From a candidate division LCP-89 bacterium B3_LCP (lineage in GTDB: Bacteria > Electryoneota > B3-LCP): a stretch of DNA of 64,000 nt. The stretch's first letter is position 1; the number at the start of each line of letters is the position of its first letter. The notes below the pieces were generated by a model. That model did no database searches, had not been told where the DNA came from, and saw only the letters and a program-made list of their open reading frames with translations. Below, in pieces: positions 1-8,219 of this stretch. The stretch is from the NCBI GenBank assembly GCA_005223185.1, contig NJBN01000007.1:164355-228354 (forward strand). The letters run 5' to 3'. A program made the translations under genes and the position numbers.

Positions 1-331
1 GTTCCACACCAGCGTTGAATAGATCCCGGGAGTGCTTTGCTTTGATATTATCGATATCAGCTTTATGTTTTTCGCTGATTGCTATGGACGCGTCGAATTC
101 TTCAATCATGGCCGGGTATTCTTTGTGATGGGAATGGATCGTTCCCAACAGGTAATGCGCCTGTGCATCGTTGGGATTTTCTTTCAATCCTAACTGAAGC
201 TGCTCCTTGGCGTTGTCCAGTTCGTTCTGTTGAAGATAGATCTTGGCTGAGGTTACATAGGTACTCTGACAGCCGTTCAATCCGAAAGCCAGCAAGCATC
301 CTAACGCCAAAATAGTGATGATAGTCTTCAT
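1..331 (-). CDS. TPR-type lipoprotein, partial (3' end outside window)
   Basis: Reading down from an ATG at 331 gives 110 uninterrupted codons that run off the left edge, so only the N-terminal part is visible. It begins MKTIITILALGCLLAFGLNG followed by Cys, a lipoprotein-type signal with an LNGC lipobox, so the mature protein is probably membrane anchored. The next part (about residues 28-75) reads like a tetratricopeptide helix pair: AKIYLQQNELDNAKEQLQLG, then ENPNDAQAHYLLGTIHSHHK. It lies 61 bp downstream of mtnA on the same strand and may be cotranscribed with it. The function is unknown; a protein-interaction role is inferred only from the TPR pattern. It does not look like a shadow frame because the signal peptide and TPR pattern are coherent. 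Confidence 0.75.
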   Translation of the reverse strand, partial: MKTIITILALGCLLAFGLNGCQSTYVTSAKIYLQQNELDNAKEQLQLGLKENPNDAQAHYLLGTIHSHHKEYPAMIEEFDASIAISEKHKADIDNIKAKHSRDLFNAGVE

Positions 332-392
332 TTAAGCCTCTGCTCTTTGTTTATATTATGGTGATTTTATTAGTCTCTCGATGAGTTCCTTT

Positions 393-1433
393 TTATCCCC
401 TTAAAAAAGAAAAATCGTACGGCGGCTTGTGTACGCCGCGTTCAGTGATGATAGCGGCTACCAACTCGTTGGGAGTTACGTCAAAAGCAGGATTGTACGT
501 TTTAATTCCATCCGGCGCCGTGCGGCAGCCGTCAAATCCGGCGACCTCTTCGGACGCTCGTTCCTCGATGGGGATTAAATCGCCGGAAGCTAAAGATGGA
601 TCGACTGTGGAAGTCGGCGCAGCGACGTAAAAAGGCACGTTGTGTTCCTTAGCTGCCAAAGCAACCGTATAAGTACCAATTTTATTAGCCACGTCACCGT
701 TGCAGGCGATACGGTCAGAACCCACGATAACGGCATTCACCCACCCTTTACGCATAACTACAGCCGCCATGTTGTCGCATATTAGAGTAACGTCTATGCC
801 GTTCTGCTGAAGTTCCCAGGAGGTTAATCTGGCGCCTTGCAGCAGGGGTCTGGTTTCATCAGCATAGACGTGGATTTTCTTACCCTGTTCATGAGCTACA
901 TAAACTGGAGCCAATGCGGTTCCCATCCCTCCAGTGGCTAAAGAACCGGCATTGCAGTGCGTCAATACGGACATTTCATCTGCCAAGAGCGTGGCACCAT
1001 TTTCACCGATACTTCTGCACATGGCGTCATCCTCTTCATGTATCGCCAGCGCTTCTTTCGTTAAGGCATCCAGTGCCGCGCGCGTGTCATTCTGCTGGTC
1101 TAAAACCGATTCCATGCGGTCGATAGCCCAGGGCAGGTTGACTGCTGTAGGGCGAGTGGCACGCAGTTCATCCATGATGCGACGGGTTTCTTTACTGAAA
1201 GAATCAAACCCGTCCTCTGCAAGTGAGAGCGCACCTATCAATACGCCATAGGCTCCGGCGCATCCCAGAGCAGGCGCACCTCGAACTGCCAGGCGGCGTA
1301 TGGCATCGCACATCACCAGGTAGTCATCCGTTTCTATGTATTCTATACTGCCCGGCAATTTGGTCTGTTCAATCAATCTTACCTTTTTCTCATCAGGCAG
1401 CCATTCTAAAGTCTTCAAGCGCATTGATTTCAT
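393..1433 (-). CDS. mtnA: S-methyl-5-thioribose-1-phosphate isomerase
   Basis: This 346-residue protein has the usual length of MtnA, which converts methylthioribose-1-phosphate to methylthioribulose-1-phosphate in the methionine salvage pathway in the cytosol. Visible signatures are RGAPALG at 51-57, the catalytic cysteine in THCNAGSLATGG (Cys160) and the catalytic aspartate in VGSDRIACNGDVANKIGTY (Asp240); both fall at the same numbers as in the Bacillus enzyme. The related ribose-1,5-bisphosphate isomerases share this fold and both residues, so a nucleoside-salvage role cannot be excluded, but the length and motif spacing favour MtnA. No other methionine salvage gene is in the window. Start could be Met1 or Met4. 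The gene is first in a short minus-strand unit with the lipoprotein fragment. Confidence 0.92.
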   Translation of the reverse strand: MKSMRLKTLEWLPDEKKVRLIEQTKLPGSIEYIETDDYLVMCDAIRRLAVRGAPALGCAGAYGVLIGALSLAEDGFDSFSKETRRIMDELRATRPTAVNLPWAIDRMESVLDQQNDTRAALDALTKEALAIHEEDDAMCRSIGENGATLLADEMSVLTHCNAGSLATGGMGTALAPVYVAHEQGKKIHVYADETRPLLQGARLTSWELQQNGIDVTLICDNMAAVVMRKGWVNAVIVGSDRIACNGDVANKIGTYTVALAAKEHNVPFYVAAPTSTVDPSLASGDLIPIEERASEEVAGFDGCRTAPDGIKTYNPAFDVTPNELVAAIITERGVHKPPYDFSFLRG

Positions 1434-1658
1434 CCCTACAGAAGGTACTGAAGCGTTGTTGGTACTACTTGTCAGAGTTATTTCGACCTATCGGTGAAAT
1501 TTAACCGATTTATAGATGGAAGTCAAGCTAAAAGCGGAGGAAACATTTTGAAGGAGAAATAACAAAAGGGTCAATTAAATATCGACCCACACACGCGTAG
1601 GGGTCGGGCTTGCCCCGACCCGCATCCTTTAAAATCTCCCCCCTATTTTAAAAAGTGC
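1434..1658. other. Intergenic region with palindromes
   Basis: I see no gene here. It separates the divergent mtnA and beta-propeller genes. It holds a hairpin GGGTC...GACCC at about 1569-1589 and one copy of the GTAGGGGTCGG palindromic element at 1595-1623, which is the intergenic counterpart of elements found inside two coding regions elsewhere in the window. Confidence 0.7.
1595..1623. repeat. GTAGGGGTCGG palindromic element, intergenic copy
   Basis: The arms GGGTCGGG and CCCGACCC flank a short centre. Closely similar copies sit at 3525-3559 and 54209-54262, both inside reading frames. This copy differs from them by two central changes (GGCTTGCCCC against GTCTTGCGCC) that preserve pairing. 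Confidence 0.8.
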
Positions 1659-1687
1659 TTGACAAATAGCGGAATTATTGCTATATT
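1659..1687 (+). promoter_or_regulatory. Sigma-70-type promoter for the beta-propeller gene
   Basis: TTGACA at 1659-1664 and TATATT at 1682-1687 are separated by exactly 17 bp. The coding start lies 44 bp downstream, with an AGGTGA ribosome-binding site before the ATG. Confidence 0.7.
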
Positions 1688-3524
1688 GAAATTATGGTTT
1701 CAAAATTATTCATAAAAAAAAGGTGAAATCATGAAATGGAAAATGTTGCTTATCGCTCTTTTAGCTTCCCTGTTCATATTGGTTTCTATTGTGAATGCGC
1801 AAGTGTGGGAGGAATGGGTGGCTATGTACAATGGGCCGGGAGACGATTGGGATCGCCCTTACTCTATTGGAATAGATGCAAACGGGAGTATATACGTAAC
1901 GGGATACAGTTATGGTGAAAGTGGATATGCAGACTATGCAACTATCAAGTACGACGCAGGTGGCAGGGAACTTTGGGTGGTAAGGTATGATGGCCCTATG
2001 AGCGCAGGTGATTATGCAAAATGTCTTGGTATAAGCAACGACGGATATATTTATGTTACCGGCTACAGTAATCACACTTCTTGTTATGATTACGCTACTG
2101 TGAAGTATGATTCTACGGGTGAAGAGTTGTGGGTTACAAGGTACAATAGTCAATATAACTACAAAGATTATGCACAATCGCTAGCGCTGGATGATGTTGG
2201 TAATGTATATGTAACGGGTTATAGTGGTAGTCCTGGAATTCCAGTTATTGATTATGATTGTGTAACAATTAAATATAATTCATTAGGGGAAGAACAGTGG
2301 GTAGCAACATACAGTGGAGCAGCAGAGGAAAATGATAAATCATTTGACGTTGCAGTCGATCATAACGATAATTCTTATATTACAGGATATACATACGGGG
2401 CTACAGGTTGGGATTTTCTGACAATTAAATATAATACAGATGGTGAAGAGCAGTGGGTATCAATTTGGGATAATCCAGGATTGTGGCCATCTCCCACAGA
2501 TTTAGCTTTGGATAATGACTGCAATGTGTTCATAACTGGATCAACAGAACCATATGTTGAGGGTCATGCAGTGACCATAAAATATAACTCCGATGGCGAG
2601 GAGCGTGGGTGGCAGAATATTTCGGTCCAGGTCCGTTTCAAGAAGCCTCAGCAAATTCAATTGCAGTTGATGATAGTGGTTACATTTATATTACAGGATG
2701 TACAAGAATCAATTCCCAAGATGTAAGAAAGATTTTTACCATAAAATACAATACAAATGGAGAAGAACAATGGGTTGCCCTTGCTGGTGAAGAGTGGGGT
2801 TGGGGTGGGAATGCAATCGCATTAGATGACAATGGAAATGTGTATGTTACAGGCACTAACAGCATCGATTACGCGAATTGTTCTTCAGACTATATTACTA
2901 TCAAGTATAATAACAATGGTGTGGAACAATGGCTTATTACTTACAACGGATTAGCTAACGGGAATGATGAGCCTACAGAAATTGTAACTACTGATAACTT
3001 AGACATCTATATTACTGGACATTCTTCACCCTACCCTATAGGTGGACAAATAGAATATGACTACTGCACCATCAAATACTCCCAATCCGGACCACCCATG
3101 CCTGTGGAATTGGTCGGCTTTGATGCTGAAATCCTAACAAATGGAGTAGAACTCAACTGGCAGACGGCATCTGAGATGGATTGCTACGGCTGGAAAGTTG
3201 AACGAAGGCAGGGTGATGAACAATATCAAGACATAAGTCCGCTAATCCCTGGTAATGGCACAACAGAAGAGCCGCATAATTACAGTTACATAGACCAAAC
3301 GACCCAAACCGGTGAAACCTACGAATACCGCCTGGAACAGATAGATATAGGCGGTTCCATCACCTTCTCTGATCCGATTATGGTGTCCTTACCTCCCTTA
3401 ACAGCCGGAGATTTTCATCTTTTCCAAAACTCCCCCAACCCCTTCAACGCCACCACAGTTATCAGTTTCTCGCTGCCGGTGGCGAGTATGGTACAGTTGG
3501 ATGTTTTTGATGTAACCGGCGCCC

Positions 3525-3559
3525 GCGTAGGGGTCGGTCTTGCGCCGACCCGCCCCTAC
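3525..3559. repeat. Palindromic element inserted in frame in a sorting domain
   Basis: GTAGGGG, TCGGTC, a short loop, GACC and CCCCTAC form a nested palindrome. It encodes ARVGVGLAPTRPYT between the strand ending VFDVTGA and the conserved PGTHQIKFDGSGL. The same element is at the equivalent loop of the gene at 54079-56127, but in the other orientation relative to the coding strand. Confidence 0.8.
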
Positions 3560-3635
3560 ACACCAGGCACCCACCAGATTAAATTTGATGGATCTGGTTT
3601 GCCGTCGGGAATTTATCTTTATAGGCTAACAGCAT

Positions 3636-3655
3636 CGGGGTCAGGGGCGACCCCG
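3636..3655. repeat. CGGGGTC...GACCCCG palindrome in frame
   Basis: Arms CGGGGTC (3636-3642) and GACCCCG (3649-3655) enclose AGGGGC. The insertion lengthens the last hairpin of the sorting domain, giving LTASGSGATPTMKVGKM where relatives have about five fewer residues. Half-copies of the same word (GTCGGGGTCAGGGGC and GTCGGGGTCAGAGGC) lie between genes near 42112 and 18730. Confidence 0.65.
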
Positions 3656-3691
3656 ACTATGAAGGTGGGTAAGATGGTGCTGCTTAAGTAA

Positions 3692-3874
3692 AAGGGAAAA
3701 AGGTCGGTTCAAAAGCAAAGAATGTCATTCTGAGGCCCAATTTATTGGGGCGAAGAATCTCATTTTAAATATACTGAGACTCTTCGCTTCGCTCAGAGTG
3801 ACATATTCAGTTGTGTCAGGTCCTGTCCCGCCCGAGCGGGATGTGACCTGACATTATTTTTGTGCACATCCGCT
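3692..3874. repeat. Convergent-gene spacer with hairpins, possible bidirectional terminator
   Basis: The spacer separates the 3' ends of two converging genes. It contains a dispersed repeat of the GAAGAATCT / CTTCGCTTCGCTCAGAGTGACAT type (about 3720-3803) and a strong inverted repeat, GTCAGGTC at 3815-3822 with GACCTGAC at 3845-3852, that encloses a second hairpin (CCCGCCCGAGCGGG). A T-rich run follows, so it could end transcription of the plus-strand gene. Confidence 0.55.
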
Positions 3875-4774
3875 TTAAAATTTTGTAATCTCTTCCAAAT
3901 AGCGGCGGCGTTCTTCAATCTCTACCATGGTAAGGTCTTTCAGTCTGTCCACTGAGAATTTCTCTACGGCGAATGATGCGGTAATGGTGCCGTAAACTAA
4001 TGCCCGGCGGAAGGATTGGTGCGAAAGATCGTCCACCTTAGACAGGTAGCCGATCAATCCACCGGCAAAGGAATCGCCTGCACCAGTGGGATCGTAGAGG
4101 CTTTCCAGAGGGTAAGCCGGCAAAGTGAAGAAATCATCTTCAGAAATGATGAAAGCGCCGTGCTCGCCCTTTTTAATTATAACCGTTTCCGGACCTAATT
4201 TAATCACTTCCCGGGCAGCTTTTATGACATTCAGTTCTCCCGTTATCTGGCGCGCTTCCTGATCGTTTAAAATTACTGCATCAACCTTAGCCAATACCTG
4301 CTTTAACACAGTTAAATCGGTGTCTATCCACAAGTTCATCGTATCTAGCATAACTAACTTGGGGTCTTCAACTTGAGAAAGCACTTCAAGTTGTAACCCC
4401 GGGTGGATATTTGCTAAAAAGACATAAGGCGTATTTCTCACCTGAGCGGGTATTTTTGGTGAAAACGTTTCGAAGACGTTTAAGTGGGTGAATAGAGTGT
4501 CACGCTGATTCATATCCTCATGATAGACTCCCCCCCACCTGAAGGTCTTCCCCTGGGCAACTTCCAAACCGGAGAGATCGACATTTCTACTCTTTAAAAA
4601 CTCAATACTCTGCATGGGGAAGTCTTCGCCCACAACGGCGACAATCTTCACAGGAGTGAAATAACTCGCTGTAGCCGCAAAAAAGAAGGCTGACCCGCCT
4701 AAACAATCATCAACCTTTCCGTAAGGTGTTTCTATTGAATCCAGCGCCGCAGATCCAACCACTAATACGCTCAT
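3875..4774 (-). CDS. PfkB-family carbohydrate or nucleoside kinase
   Basis: This 299-residue protein has the ribokinase/PfkB fold. The C-terminal signature DPTGAGDSFAGG lies at 228-239, with Asp234 as the expected catalytic base, and NDQEAR at 170-175 matches the region that precedes the ATP site. The N-terminal VVGSAALDSIETPYG and GGSAFFFAATA (26-36) are the substrate-binding strand and glycine pair. PfkB enzymes phosphorylate ribose, fructose, adenosine or similar substrates with ATP; which one is used here cannot be told. The sequence resembles the adenosine-kinase-like branch more than fructokinases, which is an inference. It starts 10 bp after the argS stop and is probably cotranscribed with it. 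Confidence 0.85.
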   Translation of the reverse strand: MSVLVVGSAALDSIETPYGKVDDCLGGSAFFFAATASYFTPVKIVAVVGEDFPMQSIEFLKSRNVDLSGLEVAQGKTFRWGGVYHEDMNQRDTLFTHLNVFETFSPKIPAQVRNTPYVFLANIHPGLQLEVLSQVEDPKLVMLDTMNLWIDTDLTVLKQVLAKVDAVILNDQEARQITGELNVIKAAREVIKLGPETVIIKKGEHGAFIISEDDFFTLPAYPLESLYDPTGAGDSFAGGLIGYLSKVDDLSHQSFRRALVYGTITASFAVEKFSVDRLKDLTMVEIEERRRYLEEITKF

Positions 4775-4784
4775 TTTTCTCCTC

Positions 4785-6410
4785 CTACATGGCTTCCGGA
4801 GCGGACATGCCCAGTAAACGCAGTCCTTCCCCCAGTACTATCTTCACAGCGTGGCATATAGCCAGTCGCGCTCTGGTGAGATCATCGTCATCTGAAAGCA
4901 CACGGCATTCGTGATAAAATCTAGTGAATGACGTTGCCAGATCGTTAAGATAACTATTAATTCGGTTGGGCGCAAGCTGTAATGCGGCGCTTTCAACCGT
5001 ATCGGGGAAAACCGATAAATTACGCAGCAATTTCTGCTCTTCAGGAGCTGTCAGTTTCAGCAGACATTCCGAATCAGCTTCCTGAACGTCACCAGCCTTG
5101 CGAAAGATCGAACAGATACGAGCGTGCGCATATTGCAGGTAATATACCGGACTCTTTTCTGAACGGTCTTTGGCAGTTTCGATGTCAAAATCAAGGTGTG
5201 AAGACCAGCGCCGTGACAGAAATATCTGTTTGGCAGCATCAGGACCCACTTCTTCGATAAGCTCCTTTAAGGTGATTATCTCACCGGTGCGCTTGGACAT
5301 TTTTACCGGTTTGCCGCTGCGCATGAGATTGACCTGTTGAACGATCACCACTTCTAAGAAATCATCTGGCAATCCTACAGCCTTCATGGCTGCCTGCATC
5401 CTCAACCCATGACCATGGTGGTCAGGACCAAGCAGGTCTATCACCTTATCGTATCCCCTTTTGGATTTATTAACATGGTAAGCGATATCCGGCAGAAAAT
5501 AGGTCGGTCGTTCATCGGAAGTGATCAATACCCTGTCTTCATTATCCCCAAAACTGGTACTGCGGAAGAAGAGCGCGCCATCTTTGCTGTAAGTATGCTC
5601 TCTCTCTTCCAGTAATTTCAGCGCCGTCTGATGTTCGTTATTTCTTCTCAGTTCACTCTCTTTGAACCAGTTATCAAACTGAATTCCGTAATCTTCCAGG
5701 GTAGAACGCTGATTTTCAACGATTCTGTCAGCGCTCCAACACCCCAAATCCTCATCAGGTAAGGTGAAAAGCGCATCACCGAATTCATCAATAGCTTCTG
5801 CGGCAATCTGCTTGACATAACTGCCGTGATACCCGCCTTCGGGGATCTCCCGGCTATTACCTTTTACTTCCCCGGCACGAGCTTTAACAGAAGCTCCCAA
5901 AAGCATTATCTGCTTTCCAGCATCGTTGATGTAGAATTCACTATCTACTGAGAACCCTATCTTACGCTGTAGCTTCACCATGGAATCCCCCAGAGCAGCA
6001 GCCCGCGCACTAACCACGTTCATCGGCCCGGTGGGGTTGGCTGATACGTATTCGAACAACCGCCGCTGTCCAGCGCCTCTGTCAGAATTGCCGAAATCGC
6101 TATTTAATCTCAAGATGGCTTGCAACAGATGAATCAGGGCGTTTTCAGAAAAAAAGAAATTCAAGTAACCCGGACCGGCAATTTCAACTTTAGTTATTGG
6201 ATCCGAATCAATCGGAAGGACGTTTTTGATCTGTTCTGCTATTTGGCGGGGCGGTTGTTTCAACTGTTTCGCCAGACTAAGCGCCACCGTGCAGGATCGA
6301 TCACCCATATTAGGATCGGGCGGCACTTCGATGACGATAGGAACCTCAGGGAAGTCCAGATCACCTAAGGACTTTACTATCAGGCCCTTTACTATAAGCG
6401 TTAGATTCAC
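4785..6410 (-). CDS. argS: Arginyl-tRNA synthetase
   Basis: The 541-residue protein is a class I aminoacyl-tRNA synthetase that charges tRNA-Arg. It has an N-terminal Arg-tRNA-synthetase additional domain (about 1-95), the catalytic core starting YVSANPTGP (121-129), a GPDHHGHG segment (328-335), the KMSKR loop (370-374) and a C-terminal DALR-type anticodon domain (about 420-541) ending RLLGMSAPEAM. The usual HIGH tetrapeptide that follows SANTPGP-type sequence is replaced by NVVS (131-134), see findings. Translation starts with GTG at 6410; no ATG is available upstream and the ribosome site is weak. It follows rsfS by 65 bp and precedes the PfkB kinase by 10 bp. Confidence 0.93.
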   Translation of the reverse strand: MNLTLIVKGLIVKSLGDLDFPEVPIVIEVPPDPNMGDRSCTVALSLAKQLKQPPRQIAEQIKNVLPIDSDPITKVEIAGPGYLNFFFSENALIHLLQAILRLNSDFGNSDRGAGQRRLFEYVSANPTGPMNVVSARAAALGDSMVKLQRKIGFSVDSEFYINDAGKQIMLLGASVKARAGEVKGNSREIPEGGYHGSYVKQIAAEAIDEFGDALFTLPDEDLGCWSADRIVENQRSTLEDYGIQFDNWFKESELRRNNEHQTALKLLEEREHTYSKDGALFFRSTSFGDNEDRVLITSDERPTYFLPDIAYHVNKSKRGYDKVIDLLGPDHHGHGLRMQAAMKAVGLPDDFLEVVIVQQVNLMRSGKPVKMSKRTGEIITLKELIEEVGPDAAKQIFLSRRWSSHLDFDIETAKDRSEKSPVYYLQYAHARICSIFRKAGDVQEADSECLLKLTAPEEQKLLRNLSVFPDTVESAALQLAPNRINSYLNDLATSFTRFYHECRVLSDDDDLTRARLAICHAVKIVLGEGLRLLGMSAPEAM

Positions 6411-6475
6411 TTTGCTTGATGTGGATTATAATCTGGTTGGATTAGTTTAAAATACGCTAAGGGAAATGTTCTCGA

Positions 6476-6862
6476 TCAATCACCGGTCACAAAGGGAAGC
6501 TCAACCTTCTCACCTTCCCCCCAGAGGGCTTCCAAATCGTAGAAATGCCGCACTTCCGGCATGAATATATTAACCAGCACGTTCAGGTAATCTATCAGGA
6601 TCCACTGTAGGTTATCGAGACCTTCCGTGTGATGCGGTCTGATACCATCTTCTTTCAGCGTATCCGATATATGGTTAGCGATAGCCTTTAGATGCTGTTC
6701 CACCTGACCGTTTATCAGAACCAGATAATGAGCGAACTGCGAGATCTGGCGCACATCCAAAACCGTTATCGCTTCGCCTTTCTTATCCAGGGCGATTTGG
6801 GCTATTTGTAAAGCAAGCTGCCGACTTGCTCCTTCTTCAATTGACCTCTTCTTTGGCGTTAT
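6476..6862 (-). CDS. rsfS: Ribosomal silencing factor RsfS, non-canonical start
   Basis: The protein matches RsfS (DUF143), which binds ribosomal protein uL14 and blocks subunit joining under starvation. Core sequence is LDKKGEAITVLDVRQISQFA then HYLVLINGQ, with WILIDYLNVLVNIFMPEVR and FYDLEALWGEG towards the end. The conserved N-terminal helix (ASRQLALQIAQIALDKKGEA) lies upstream of any ATG, GTG or TTG in frame. The open frame reaches back to the stop codon of the preceding gene at 6863-6865, with candidate starts ATA (6860-6862, after GGAG) or ATT (6839-6841, after GAGG). I have drawn it from the ATA, giving 128 residues, within the family range. TTG at 6760 would remove the first helix and strand. 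Confidence 0.85.
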   Translation of the reverse strand: MTPKKRSIEEGASRQLALQIAQIALDKKGEAITVLDVRQISQFAHYLVLINGQVEQHLKAIANHISDTLKEDGIRPHHTEGLDNLQWILIDYLNVLVNIFMPEVRHFYDLEALWGEGEKVELPFVTGD

Positions 6863-7456
6863 TTACTCCGTTTCTAAATTTAACTGTTTATGGTCCCTAC
6901 CAATTACCAGAGTAACCATGATGTCCACCAGCGATGAATTGACGTCCTTACTTATGTTATCCGCCTCTATACCAAGCGATTCCGCCAGCAATTTTGCGGC
7001 ATGTTCGCTATTAGTGCCATTCTTGCGGATTATCAATTGAGAGGCTGAATAGTTCTGACTGCGGGCATTGCCGTAGCTCATCACGTCAAAACCGCGATCC
7101 CGTAATACACCCTTTACGCGCGAGGCGATACCACGCACACCGCATCCGTTCAAGACTTGCACCTTAACGTCAGCTAATGAGATCGATTTTTGAACCACAG
7201 AGGCTGTCTCTTCAGGAATCTCTCTCTCCTGTAGTGGCTCTTCTTTTACCTCTACAGGTTTACTTTCTTCAGTAGTCTGTTGCTGAAGTGCTATTGGTTT
7301 CTGCTTTGTTTCAGGTGCGGGTTTGAAATGATCCAAATATAGATCGACAGCAGTAAGCAGCACCAATAGGCACAAAAGAATGATGATGTAATATTCCTTT
7401 CCACCGTAACTTGCTCTGGAAGGGGTTCGCGACCGACCGCGGGGAGGTTTCTTCAT
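6863..7456 (-). CDS. Membrane-anchored LytR_C domain protein
   Basis: The 197-residue protein has a basic cytoplasmic start (KKPPRGRSRTPSR), one membrane helix at about 22-42 (YYIIILLCLLVLLTAVDLYL), a charged linker rich in Glu, Lys and Gln (48-90) and a C-terminal LytR_C domain (about 95-190) starting VKVQVLNGCGVRGIA and containing GFDVMSYGNA and SSLVDIMVTLVIGRD. LytR_C domains occur in cell-envelope proteins, sometimes fused to LCP ligases; here no catalytic LCP domain is present. The job is unknown but is expected at the outer face of the inner membrane. Its stop codon directly precedes the presumed rsfS start, so the two are translationally coupled. Confidence 0.8.
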   Translation of the reverse strand: MKKPPRGRSRTPSRASYGGKEYYIIILLCLLVLLTAVDLYLDHFKPAPETKQKPIALQQQTTEESKPVEVKEEPLQEREIPEETASVVQKSISLADVKVQVLNGCGVRGIASRVKGVLRDRGFDVMSYGNARSQNYSASQLIIRKNGTNSEHAAKLLAESLGIEADNISKDVNSSLVDIMVTLVIGRDHKQLNLETE

Positions 7457-7558
7457 GGTTTACTCGTTCACATTTAAAAGCGCCACACAGTTCAGCGCGG
7501 CGCTGCTCTTATAAATTTAATCTAAAGTAATAAAATGTGTTTTGTTCCACTTATATAC

Positions 7559-8110
7559 TTATTCGGTTTTTACTTCTGTAACAAATCCCTGGGTCTGCTC
7601 AACCGGTGTTACAGGAGAGTTGGCATTGGGGGAGGTTACCCACCAGGGATAGTAACCGTAATTGGAAGGCCTCCCGTAGTTGGCTACTTCAAAGTGCAGG
7701 AACATGTTCTCGGCAGGTTTCCAAGTGAGAGCTGCACCCCCCACGAAGGAACCCGATCCAGACCAGGCATCTCCCTGATTGAAGGAAGAATAGGGTTGGT
7801 GCAAATATCCCAGGTTGAGGATTAGCGTCAATGGATTGGAAAGACGGTAACCGATGGTTTCCATGAAGAGACCCTGCGCCAACCCTTGTCCACCTGATGA
7901 TAAATAACTCATGGAATAGGAATGCGACATAGTCATACGACTGGGATCCAACAACCCAAAGGTCTGGACGCCCAAATAACCATCGCTTCCGGAACGGAGA
8001 TAATCACTTATGCCCGTATCGACTACACCGCCCTCGGTCTGTGACCAGCACAGACCGGCGCTTGATAGAATCAGTAAGAAAGTGATTATTAGTGTGCAAC
8101 CGGTTTTCAT
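7559..8110 (-). CDS. Exported protein of unknown function, porin-like composition
   Basis: I start this gene at the ATG at 8110 because it is preceded by a GGAAAG ribosome site and a promoter at 8136-8164; the longer frame to 8215 would overlap that promoter. The 183-residue product has a signal peptide (MKTGCTLIITFLLILSSAGL then CWSQ) and a mature part rich in Ser, Gly, Tyr and aromatic residues in alternating patterns (SMSYLSSGGQ, LTLILNLGYLHQPYSSF, FLHFEVANYG). This suggests an outer-membrane beta-strand protein. It has no recognisable domain. It lies alone between glmU-type and LytR_C genes with its own promoter. Confidence 0.65.
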   Translation of the reverse strand: MKTGCTLIITFLLILSSAGLCWSQTEGGVVDTGISDYLRSGSDGYLGVQTFGLLDPSRMTMSHSYSMSYLSSGGQGLAQGLFMETIGYRLSNPLTLILNLGYLHQPYSSFNQGDAWSGSGSFVGGAALTWKPAENMFLHFEVANYGRPSNYGYYPWWVTSPNANSPVTPVEQTQGFVTEVKTE

Positions 8111-8135
8111 CGGGCTTTCCTTCATATATAAAAAT

Positions 8136-8164
8136 ATAATAGCAAGAAGAGAACTGAAAGTCAA
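8136..8164 (-). promoter_or_regulatory. Sigma-70-type promoter for the exported protein gene
   Basis: On the minus strand TTGACT (8159-8164) is followed after 17 bp by TATTAT (8136-8141). An A-rich tract and GCGC lie just upstream of the -35 box, as before several other promoters in the window. Confidence 0.65.
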
Positions 8165-8219
8165 GCGCTTTTTCCAAAAAAATATTGAAATGCGGCGCTT
8201 TATCAGCTTATACACACTT

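Larger units (their letters stand above)
1731..3691 (+). pseudogene. Secreted SBBP beta-propeller protein with C-terminal sorting domain, frameshifted
   Basis: Two overlapping frames (1731-2726 and 2609-3691) together form one protein of about 650 residues. It has a signal peptide (MKWKMLLIALLASLFILVSI), then about eight SBBP-type repeats of the form GNVYVTGYS...DYATIKYDSTGEELWV, a fibronectin-like segment starting PVELVGFDAEI, and a sorting domain with NSPNPFNATTVISFSLP and GIYLYRL...GKMVLLK. The repeat register breaks between bases 2604 and 2605: restoring one A turns GAGGAGCGTGGG into the expected GEEQWVA coding sequence. It is therefore a one-base deletion, either real or an assembly error. 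The ATG at 1731 follows an AGGTGA ribosome site and a strong promoter. Two palindromic elements lie in frame inside the sorting domain. The protein is likely exported and surface attached; its ligand is unknown. Confidence 0.85.

Noticed and set aside
8111..8215. N-terminal extension of the exported protein gene at 7559
   Set aside because: The extension overlaps a good promoter and would bury the signal peptide behind a basic segment; the ATG at 8110 has a ribosome site.
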